Source: Terriglobia bacterium
Lineage (GTDB): Bacteria > Acidobacteriota > Terriglobia > Bryobacterales > Bryobacteraceae
Reading direction: 5' to 3'
Length of the DNA stretch: 41,479 nt
NCBI GenBank assembly: GCA_020073615.1
Contig: JAIQEX010000054.1
Location: 1-41,479 of the forward strand
A program made the position numbers and the translations under genes. A model generated the notes under the pieces. That model did not search any database and was not told the origin of the DNA. It was given only the letters and a program-made list of their open reading frames with translations. Below are positions 23,091 to 31,600 of this stretch, one piece after another. Positions within the stretch are counted from its first letter, which is position 1; every line of letters starts with the position of its first letter.

Positions 23091-25247
23091 ATGGCTAATA
23101 TGTCAAAAAAGAGTAAACCTACTACATTTCTGAGATCCGCGGTATCGGCCGTCGCGCTGTTAGCCGGAACGGCCCACCTCGGTCTCGCACAAGTCATTCC
23201 ACCGGACCGTCCTCCGATTGTAAACGGCGGCCTGAACCTGATAACCGTACCGCTGCCGGATCTTACCGGAATCGTAGTGGACAGGCAAGCCGCGATCGTG
23301 CTGGGCAAGGCATTGTTCTGGGACCAGCAGGCGGGCAGCGACGGCATGGCATGCGCCAGTTGCCATTTCCACGCCGGCGCCGACAATCGCGTGAAGAACA
23401 CCATGGACCCGGGCCTGCGCCACACCGATCCGAACAAGCAGAACATTTGGAACCCGGTAGCCTCGGGCGGGCATGGCGGCCCCAACTATACCCTGACGCG
23501 GGCCGATTTTCCCTTCCACCAGTTGGCCACCGAGGACCGGGATTCGGCCATTGTGCATTCCACGGACGATATTGTCTCCTCGCAGGGCGTATTCCGCGCG
23601 GACTTCAACGGCATCAACCTGACCGGTCCCGCCAACCAGGCCGAGCAGTGCTCGGCGGCGCTTTCCTCCACTTTCAGCGTGGGCGGCATCAACGTCCGCC
23701 AGGTGGAGCCGCGCAACACCCCCACGGTGATCAATGCGGTGTTCAACTACCGCAACTTTTGGGACGGGCGCGCCAACAATATCTTCAACGGGCGGAACCC
23801 GTTCGGCCCGCGCGATCCAACCGCCGGCATCGACCCCTTCAACAGTGTGATGGTGTGGGACGGCGTCAGCCTGTCGCCGCTGCCCATCGCCCTTCCCGAT
23901 TCCAGCCTGGCCTCGCAGTCCGTCGGGCCCCCCGGCAGCAACCTGGAAATGTCCTGCAACAACCGGGTGTTCGAGCAGATCGGCCAAAAGCTGCTGCGTC
24001 AGAACCCCCTGGCCCTGCAGACCATCGCGGCCACCGACAGCGTGCTCGGCCCCTACGCCAACAAGATCACCGGCACTTCCATCGTCAAGGCGGGCATGTG
24101 GGACCCCATCACCAGGTCGCTGGCCAGCTACGAAACCCTGATCAAGCGGGCCTTCGCTCCCAAGTTCTGGAACTCGCCCATTCCGACGGGCGACAACTAC
24201 CGGCAGATCGAGAAGAACTTCTCGTTCTTCTGGGGCGTGTCCATCATGCTCTATGAATCCACGCTCGTCTCCGACAACACGCCCTTCGACCAGTACGCCA
24301 ATGGCAACATCAGCGCCCTGACCGCCCAGCAGACCCATGGCTTCTCGGTGTTCAACAACAACGGCGAGTGCGTCTTCTGCCACAAGGGCGCGGAGTTCAC
24401 CAGCGCGGCCACCAGCCTGAAGGAAGCCAACGCCGAGGGTACGCAGGTGGAGCACATGGCCATGGGCGACGGCACCGCCGCGCTCTACGACACGGGCTTC
24501 TACAACCTGGGCGTGACGCCCACGGCCGAAGACATCGGCAGCGGCGGCACCGATCCGTGGGGCAACCCGTTGAACTGGGCCCGGCAATTGAAGAACTATA
24601 TCGCGGCCAACGGCTGGAGCAGCCAGTACAACAACATCGGCCCCGACCACATCAGCGTGAACACCGCCCTGTTCCAGGTTCTGGCCCCGTTTAACGGGCT
24701 GGACGGCAATGCCCGCGATGCGGTGGACGGCAACATGAAGGTGCCCGACCTGCGCAACGTGGAGCTGACCGGACCGTTCTTCCACAACGGCGCCTACTCC
24801 ACGCTCGAGCAGGTGATGGACTTCTATGATCGCGGCGGCAACGGGCGGACGACCAACCCGCCGCCGGATTGTCTGCCCGCTCCGCCCCCGGGAGTGCCGT
24901 ATACGTTTCTGACTTGCAACGATGCCGCCAACACCACCGGTTTTGGCAGCAACGCGACCAATCGCGCGCCCTCGATTTTCCCGCTGAACCTCTCGGACGC
25001 GGATAAAGCGGCGCTGGTGGCCTTCCTGAAATCGCTGACCGACGAGCGGGTGCGCTGGGAGAAAGCGCCCTTCGACCACCCCTCGCTGAACGTACCGAAC
25101 GGCCACATGTTCAACGAATACCAGGTCCTGGCGAACGGCACCACCGGTTATGCCATGGACTACATTCTGGCGCTGCCCGCGGTGGGCGCGGCCGGCCGGA
25201 CGGCCGCCATGGGCCCGCTTCTGTCATTCGATGCGGGGCTGAAGTAA
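23091..25247 (+). CDS. Di-haem cytochrome c peroxidase/MauG-like exported protein
   Basis: This 718-residue protein has a signal peptide (about residues 12-33, ending GLAQ). Two c-type haem sites are visible: C88-A-S-C91-H92 and C427-V-F-C430-H431, the pattern of bacterial di-haem peroxidases and MauG. Family segments RNTPTVINAVFNYRNFWDGRA and the late VPDLRNVELTGPFFHNGAYSTLEQVMDFYDRGG support this. It is nearly twice the usual length of about 330-400 residues, with long insertions between and after the haems. It probably performs periplasmic or surface redox chemistry. The start is ATG 23091 or 23100. The PKD-domain protein follows after 52 bases, probably in the same transcript. Confidence 0.85.
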   Translation: MANMSKKSKPTTFLRSAVSAVALLAGTAHLGLAQVIPPDRPPIVNGGLNLITVPLPDLTGIVVDRQAAIVLGKALFWDQQAGSDGMACASCHFHAGADNRVKNTMDPGLRHTDPNKQNIWNPVASGGHGGPNYTLTRADFPFHQLATEDRDSAIVHSTDDIVSSQGVFRADFNGINLTGPANQAEQCSAALSSTFSVGGINVRQVEPRNTPTVINAVFNYRNFWDGRANNIFNGRNPFGPRDPTAGIDPFNSVMVWDGVSLSPLPIALPDSSLASQSVGPPGSNLEMSCNNRVFEQIGQKLLRQNPLALQTIAATDSVLGPYANKITGTSIVKAGMWDPITRSLASYETLIKRAFAPKFWNSPIPTGDNYRQIEKNFSFFWGVSIMLYESTLVSDNTPFDQYANGNISALTAQQTHGFSVFNNNGECVFCHKGAEFTSAATSLKEANAEGTQVEHMAMGDGTAALYDTGFYNLGVTPTAEDIGSGGTDPWGNPLNWARQLKNYIAANGWSSQYNNIGPDHISVNTALFQVLAPFNGLDGNARDAVDGNMKVPDLRNVELTGPFFHNGAYSTLEQVMDFYDRGGNGRTTNPPPDCLPAPPPGVPYTFLTCNDAANTTGFGSNATNRAPSIFPLNLSDADKAALVAFLKSLTDERVRWEKAPFDHPSLNVPNGHMFNEYQVLANGTTGYAMDYILALPAVGAAGRTAAMGPLLSFDAGLK

Positions 25248-25299
25248 GCAACGGAGAACTTGAGTTTGGAATTGGAAGAAATATCTAGGAGCTGACACC

Positions 25300-27945
25300 A
25301 TGAAGACACTTTCTCGAACCTACAAGGCGATCTGCCGCGCGAGACACTCACGAGCGAGCAATCGTTTTCTGACCCTCATTCTGCCGTTGCTGGTGATGGC
25401 GCTGCTGCTGGCGCCGGGCGCGCAAGCGGCCAGGCCCGGCGGCGTAGCCGTATTGCTGCCGCCGTTCATTCCCGTGCTGGACCCGACCGTAGGCCTGCAA
25501 GCCATCTCGCCGGTCAACGCCATCGGCTTCATCCAGGCGGCGACGCTGGACCCGGTGGGCACCAACGGCTGCGCGCATCCGTACTGCGGCGGCACGGTGA
25601 CGGTGAACGGCTCCACGTTCATCGTTCCCGCCAACACCATCTTCCAGTTCCCGGCCACGGCCATGACGTGGGACGACATGTTCGCCAACGCCCCGGCCGC
25701 CTACAAGGCTCTGGGCCAGAGCGGGATGGCCCTGTCGGATACGCCCAAGCCGCTGACCACGTACGAAATTTCCGTCTTCGCCAACCGCGTGATCACCGCT
25801 ACCAGCGACCAGCTCATCGCCGGGCTGCTCTTACCCATCTCCCAGAACATTGCCAATATGAACCAGGGGATGATCAACTTCATTGATTACGCCAGAGCCG
25901 AAGTCTGGGTGGGTGGACCCTTGAACGTCAAGTCGGGCGCGCGCCTGCGCATCAACACCCCGCACGGGCGTTATGGCATCCCGGACCCGCTGGCCGACCC
26001 GCGGTTCGGTTCCGACGAAGACAACCCCACCATCGTGGCGCGCACCGGTTATCCCGTATGCGTTCCGCGCGTGGCCCCTCCGGCGCAGGACGCTCTGTGC
26101 CCGACCTGGAACCGGCCGGTGGACCCCTTCACCGGCGCTTTCGCGGTCAACTATACCATGCCCGCTGCACAGCCTGACGCGGTGCCCGACGCCAACGGCG
26201 TAACCCACCAGCTCGGCTACAATGCCGCCATTGCCGCCGGTCCCGGCGCCACGTTCACTCCGCCGATTACGCCCGATCCGTTCGAGCAAGTCCCGCTGGA
26301 AGTCGGCGACTATGTTACGTTCGCCGGCACGCTGACGCAGGACGTGCCCTGCGTGGCCGGCCAGCCGGTCAGCTCCTGCCAATACATCTCCACGCATACC
26401 CTCACCGTCGAGCTGGGCATCTACACCGCTCCCAGCACGTGGCCGGTGTACTCGTTCATGAGCGAATTCCGCATTGCCATCGGCGGCATTCCCAACCCCA
26501 TCTTCCCGGCGGAATCGCAGGAGAAGGTGTTCGGAGACTTCTTCACCACCGATTTCTCGCAACTGGTGGACGTCTATGCGGTGGACGTGGATCCCTGCAC
26601 CGGCGCCCGCACGCACCGCTACTATGGTTCGTCCGACCCGTTCGGCCCGCCCCTGGGCGGTTTGAAAGGCCGCGCCCGGTTCCGCCAAGTCATCGGCAAC
26701 TTCATTCCCGGCACGCGTGAAATGGCCGTAGCCAGCCGGTCGATGACCGGCGGCGCACCGCTCGACACCGTACTGCCCACCGCCAAGGTGATTGCCAACG
26801 GACTGGTGGCCGGCACGTTCCAGGCGCCGCAGTTCGAGTTCATCCTGCCGGAAAACCTGATTCTGGGCAGCCCGCAGATTCCCTTCCCGTTCGAGGAGCT
26901 TCCGTTCCTGCTCAACGGCTCCGGACCGTATCAACGCTTTGCCGATGGCTTCATCTCGCCGCCTCCGCCGCTGATTCCGCCTCCTGGCGTAGCTGGGGTA
27001 CCGGGCGGACTGGGACAAATAAAGCCTTGGCCCAACCTGAATGCTCCGTCCGCCACCTGCACCGTCGCCATGACGTCTATCAATCCGCCGGTCGCCAACG
27101 CCGGTCCGACCCAGTCCGTGGGTTCGGGCGCGTTGGTCACGCTGGACGGCAGCGCGAGCTCCGACCCCAACGTTCCGGCCATGACGCTGATCTATACCTG
27201 GCAGCAGTTCAACGGGCCGGCGGTCACGCTGGATAACCCCAGCCTGGCGAAGCCCCGGTTCACCGCGCCGACGCTTGCCGTTGGGGCTCCCCCGGTGATA
27301 TTGTCCTTCCAGCTCGCCGTTTGCAACGGCTACACCTGCGGCGGAGTGGCCACCGTCAACATCACCGTTACCGCAGCCGCCGCGGCTGCCTCGGTCACGC
27401 TGAGCACGTCCGCCCCGAACGTTCTGCTGAATACGCCGGTCACCCTGACCGCCGTGGTCACCCCCGCCGGCGTCGCCCAGTTCCGGCAGATCGCCGGCCC
27501 GGCACAGCCCCTGGCTGTGAACGGCAACACCGCCACCTTCACGCCCACCGCAGTGACCATTCCGGGGGGCGTCAACCCGCCGGTGCAACTGACCTTCACC
27601 GCCACGGTCGGCACCTCGGTGGCCACCGTCAACGTCTTCGTGGGCGCCGACACCATCACGGTTACCAACGTGGTGTACGCGCTCAGCAAGTCCCGCTTGC
27701 AGGTCGCGTTCAGCACCAACGCGCCGCTGTTCCCGAACATGGGGCAAGGCGGGCCGGTAACGATGTTGGTTCAGCCGCTTGATTTCGCGGGGAATCCGCA
27801 AGGCCCGTCCCTTGTCCCCATCTATGATCCGACGCTGAACACTTACAACCTTCTGGCGCTGATCATCAACCCGATCCCCAGCGCGGTGCGCATCACGTCC
27901 TCGGGCGGAGGCAGCATAGTAGCAGGCATAACGCGTATCCGGTAG
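25300..27945 (+). CDS. Large exported protein with PKD-like domain
   Basis: This 881-residue secreted protein has a signal peptide with a long basic N-region (about residues 1-43, core LTLILPLLVMALLLAPGAQA). Residues about 45-590 are unrecognised and beta-rich, with several cysteines. Residues about 597-690 resemble a PKD/Ig-like domain (VANAGPTQSVGSGALVTLDGSASSDPN, then YTWQQFNGPAVTL). Further Ig-like beta domains run to the end. No enzyme motif was found. AGGAG lies 8 bases before the ATG. It follows the di-haem peroxidase and precedes a strong terminator, so the pair is one unit; an accessory or binding partner of the peroxidase is a reasonable inference. Confidence 0.75.
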   Translation: MKTLSRTYKAICRARHSRASNRFLTLILPLLVMALLLAPGAQAARPGGVAVLLPPFIPVLDPTVGLQAISPVNAIGFIQAATLDPVGTNGCAHPYCGGTVTVNGSTFIVPANTIFQFPATAMTWDDMFANAPAAYKALGQSGMALSDTPKPLTTYEISVFANRVITATSDQLIAGLLLPISQNIANMNQGMINFIDYARAEVWVGGPLNVKSGARLRINTPHGRYGIPDPLADPRFGSDEDNPTIVARTGYPVCVPRVAPPAQDALCPTWNRPVDPFTGAFAVNYTMPAAQPDAVPDANGVTHQLGYNAAIAAGPGATFTPPITPDPFEQVPLEVGDYVTFAGTLTQDVPCVAGQPVSSCQYISTHTLTVELGIYTAPSTWPVYSFMSEFRIAIGGIPNPIFPAESQEKVFGDFFTTDFSQLVDVYAVDVDPCTGARTHRYYGSSDPFGPPLGGLKGRARFRQVIGNFIPGTREMAVASRSMTGGAPLDTVLPTAKVIANGLVAGTFQAPQFEFILPENLILGSPQIPFPFEELPFLLNGSGPYQRFADGFISPPPPLIPPPGVAGVPGGLGQIKPWPNLNAPSATCTVAMTSINPPVANAGPTQSVGSGALVTLDGSASSDPNVPAMTLIYTWQQFNGPAVTLDNPSLAKPRFTAPTLAVGAPPVILSFQLAVCNGYTCGGVATVNITVTAAAAAASVTLSTSAPNVLLNTPVTLTAVVTPAGVAQFRQIAGPAQPLAVNGNTATFTPTAVTIPGGVNPPVQLTFTATVGTSVATVNVFVGADTITVTNVVYALSKSRLQVAFSTNAPLFPNMGQGGPVTMLVQPLDFAGNPQGPSLVPIYDPTLNTYNLLALIINPIPSAVRITSSGGGSIVAGITRIR

Positions 27946-27966
27946 AGTGTCACATTCCCTAGAGTG

Positions 27967-27998
27967 TGGGGCGGAAGAGTCTCTCCGCCCCATTTTTT
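27967..27998 (+). terminator. Intrinsic terminator of the peroxidase/PKD unit
   Basis: A 9-bp perfect stem (TGGGGCGGA with TCCGCCCCA, 27967-27975 and 27984-27992) is followed by six T residues. It lies 21 bases after the stop of the PKD gene. Confidence 0.85.
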
Positions 27999-28020
27999 GG
28001 TGCCACCGGAGACTGGGAAG

Positions 28021-28097
28021 CGGCCTGGGAAGCCAGGCCGGTATTTTCCAGGTAGTTACTCTCGCGCCCGGCTCAGAAATGAGCCGGGCGTTTTTTT
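28021..28097 (+). terminator. Second terminator with preceding hairpin
   Basis: A perfect 11-bp stem with a GAAA tetraloop (28065-28090) is followed by seven T residues. Just upstream, CGGCCTGG/CCAGGCCG (28021-28040) forms another hairpin. Two strong terminators within 100 bp, with structured sequence between them, could mean a small independent RNA ending at 28097, or a backup terminator. Confidence 0.75.
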
Positions 28098-28129
28098 AGT
28101 TTGGGGGGGCTAACTCTGGGCTAACTCAA

Positions 28130-28307
28130 GTGGGGCAGGTTGTTAACCTGCGGCCGATTGACAATCGGCCCGCCGCTGGGCCAGGGAAATCCCTCCGGCG
28201 CTGGCGTCCGCCCGGCTTTTGCCTGGTTCCGCGCGAATGGAATCGGGATTCGCAAGCAAGCCGGCAGGCCGATTGACAATCGGCCGCAGGTTAACAACCT
28301 GCCCCAC
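28130..28307. repeat. 178-bp palindromic element with 41-bp inverted arms
   Basis: Positions 28130-28170 and 28267-28307 are inverted copies that match at 40 of 41 bases. Each arm holds two hairpins, CAGGTT/AACCTG and GGCCGATT/AATCGGCC. The 96-bp centre contains AGGGAAATCCCT and other small symmetries but no gene. The layout resembles a non-autonomous MITE- or REPIN-type element. No target-site duplication was recognised. Short open frames over it are by-products of its symmetry. Confidence 0.8.
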
Positions 28308-28690
28308 ATCTGGGCTTCGCGCTCTAAAACAGGGCCTCCTTATCCCGAATTGGCAGGCTCTCCGCGAGTTTCCCACCCTTTTCTCTGGATCGCGGCCGAC
28401 CCCTGGTTTGTAGGGTTTCACCACACGGCCGGGCCACTTATGAACAAGTTACATGATTTTACAAAACGGACACAATAAGTCCTTTTTGGTCATGTTATTA
28501 GCGGCGCGGGTGCGTAACTTCCCACCCCCCACATGCCGGAAACACGGGATAGATTCTTACTCCCTTCCCTCCGATGATGGAATGGTCATGATTTCACCAG
28601 GCGACACCTGTCGGCTGCAAGAGGATTCAGCGTCCGCCAAACAGAGGAAGACACACCAACGGCGGTATTCGAAAAAAAGCGGGGGATCAC
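28308..28690 (+). promoter_or_regulatory. Upstream region of the giant TIG-repeat gene, with 19-nt shared motif
   Basis: This non-coding stretch contains ATGCCGGAAACACGGGATA at 28533-28551, which recurs with one change at 38897-38915 in front of the TIGR03437 gene. In both cases it is followed by C/T-rich sequence with CCTCCGA and then GATG...TCATGAT. A weak promoter candidate is TTACAT-17 bp-ACAATA (28449-28477). GGGGG lies 5 bases before the ATG at 28691. The leader would be long, about 200 bases, if that promoter is used. Confidence 0.45.
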
Positions 28691-31600
28691 ATGTTGAACA
28701 AGATAACAGATAAGTTCGGGCTGGCCAGACCCGCCCTGATTGCGACAATAACAGCCCTGGTGCTGGCGGCGCTATGCTCCGCAGCGCCAGGCACGGTCAT
28801 CGTCACGGGCTTGACGACCACAACGACCGGCGGAACCATCTGGGATGGCACGCATCTCTGGGTAGCGGATGCCGTACAGGGCTTTTGCCGCGTAGACCCG
28901 ATCGTAGGGGGCAACACCCTAACCAACTGCCTGAAGCCGACGACCAAGAACGCGGGCGTGGCGCCGCTCATCGGGCAGCCGGCTTACGATGCCGTGAATC
29001 GCTTCGTATACCTTCCCGACCAGAGCACGGGCAGCAACGGAATCTGGCGATACCACTTCAATGGTCTCACCTTCGACACTCCGGTCAACATAGCCAACTC
29101 CCTGGGCGGGCAGCGGCCGGGCGCCGTCGTGCTGGGCCCTCCGGGAGACGACACCCTCTACGTGAGCATGACGGCGAATGCCACCTATCAGCGCGTCAGC
29201 ACTCCGGATCAAGCCGCGCAAACGGTCAGCGCCATGGGTACCACCATCAGCGGGACGCCGGCGCACGGCCTGGCGATCACTGGCAATTCGGTGGCCACCG
29301 CGCAACTGTGGATCGCGGATCGGGATGGCATGGTTCAGATCCCCAACGCCGTCGGTTGCGGAAACAAGTGCAAGGGCGCGATCAACACCAACCTGGGCAT
29401 CATCTCCACTACGTCGGTTACTGTTGATGCGGCGAACACCCTGATGTACATTGGCAACTCGTTTGGCGTTTTCCGGTATGCCTTGGCTACCGGGATAGTG
29501 GATCTCTATTCCAAATCCTTTAACAACGCCAATGGCACTCTCGGCGGCCTGCTGAGCAACGTTATATCGGTGGGTGTGGACGGCAGCGGTAATTTGTTCT
29601 ATGTGGACGACCCCACGGGTGGTCAATCGCCGGCAGCCACTTTGTACACAGTGCCCTTTAATTCCCCGATCGACGGCCAGGGGCCGCTGGGCTCTCCTCC
29701 CCCGACGGTTCCGCCGGCCCTGGTGTTCGGAACGGCGATCAACAACCCCGCCGCGCTCTCCGCCACCGGGGTAACCACGCCGCGGGGCGCGGTCTACATG
29801 GGAACCCACGTATGGGTCGTGGACGGGGCCTTGGGTTTCTGCCAGGCGACGAATACGGTGACCAACAACTGCGCGGTATTACCGGCGGGTTTCGTTCCCG
29901 GGGCTCCGGCCTATGACAGCACGGCCGATAACCTGGGCCACCGGCACGTCTATCTTCCCGACACCAGCGGCACCAACGGTGTCTATCAATGGCCCGTTAC
30001 TGTAACCGCGAATAATGAGACCCTGGGCGCCGCCGTAAGGGTGGTGAACAACAGCGCCATCCTCAAAGGCGCTCCCGGAGGCACGGCGCCGGTAGCGCTG
30101 GCGTTTGGACCAGACAGGCAAATCTACGCCTCGATTGCGGGCAGCTTGAACATCGTGAAGGTGAGCACTCCTTTGCTGGCAACGCACACGGTGTCGTTTA
30201 TCGGCACAATGTTCGAAACCGGCTCGCTCAGCCTGGCGTTCCAGGGCGCGAACCTGTACGACGTGGGGGTGGCCAGCTCCAGCGTCATTTACAATGCCAC
30301 GGTATGTCAGGGAACGTGCACCTTCCAGTTTCTCGCGGTAGTGCTGAATCTCCCCACGGCCGTCGCCGCGGACGCCAACTATGTTTACATCGGCGACACC
30401 GTCAAAGTCTGGCGCTACGACCCGGTGGCCAACACCTTTACGCTGATGGCCGATAACGGATTGGTGGGCACGGCGACTACGCCCTTCACGGTCATAGGCG
30501 GGATCGCGTTGAACCCCAACGGGAAGCAGGTCTTTCCGGTGGATCAGACCCACGTTTGGCTGCTCTCGGACAAGCCGGTACTCAGCAGCGTGGCGCCCGG
30601 GCACGGATCGCCGGGCACCGCCAACCCCGTAGTGATTACCGGGTCCGGCCTGACCGGCGGCGTACTGAATATGCCGGCGGGCATCACCGCCACCGGCGTT
30701 ACTGTGGTCAGCAGCGCGGAGATCGACGCCACCTTCAACGTGGCCGCCAGCGCCGTGATCGGAACGGTTCCGATCTTCACCGTGACCGCCAACGGGATCG
30801 TCAGCAACGCGCTTTCGTTCTCGATTATCGCGCCGGCTCCGGTGCTGAACACAGTTACTCCCGCGGTGGGCGTGCAGGGCACCAGCGTTCCGGTGACCTT
30901 CGCCGGCCTCAACCTCGCGGGCGCTACCCTGAACCTGCCCACCGGTGTTACGGCGACAGGCGTAACGACGACGGCTACCTCGCTATCCGCCACGCTGGTA
31001 ATCGCGGCTACGGCCCCGACCGGGCCACAGGGCATCAGCGTCACCACCTCGGCCGGAACCAGCGGCCAGGTGACCTTCACGATTAATCCGCCGCCACCGA
31101 CGTTGATCTCCATCAACCCGACATCGGGCGTGATCGGCACCAGCGTAACGGTGACCATGGCCGGCACCTTCCTGACCGGCTCCACAATCACTTATCCGAC
31201 CGGCGTCACGGCCAGCAACGTAGTGATTACGCCGACGCAGATTACGGCCCTGCTGGCAGTAGCTCTCACCGCTCCGCAAGGCGCCAAGACCATCAGCCTG
31301 ACGACCGCGGGCGGCAGCGCCAGCATTCCGTTCACCATCCTTCCGCCGCCGCCGGTGCTCACCAGCATCGCGCCGGCCACCGGGTTCCAGGGCCAGATTC
31401 TGGCCGTGACCCTCACCGGCTCCAAACTGACCGGCTCCACGCTCGACGGCAACCTGACCGCGGGCATCAGCGCGACCGGCGTAGTCGTGGTCAGCGATAC
31501 GCAGATCACGGCCACGTTTAATGTCGCCCTGACGGCCACCCTCGGGCCGGCGACCATCGTAGTCAACAACGCCAACGGCGCCAGCAACCCCGTGACCTTC

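Noticed and set aside
23160-25106. Minus-strand open frame of 648 codons opposite the di-haem peroxidase.
   Set aside because: The plus strand has two haem motifs and a signal peptide; the minus frame is compositionally biased and lacks any motif.
28014-28060. Cobalamin-riboswitch-like words (TGCCACCGGAGACTGGGAAG and GGAAGCCAGG).
   Set aside because: The core elements expected 5' of these words are absent, a terminator stands directly upstream, and no cobalamin-related gene follows. It is probably chance similarity in a hairpin region.
28140-28478. Small open frames over the 178-bp palindromic element.
   Set aside because: Similar frames exist on both strands because of the symmetry; none has a ribosome site or family features.
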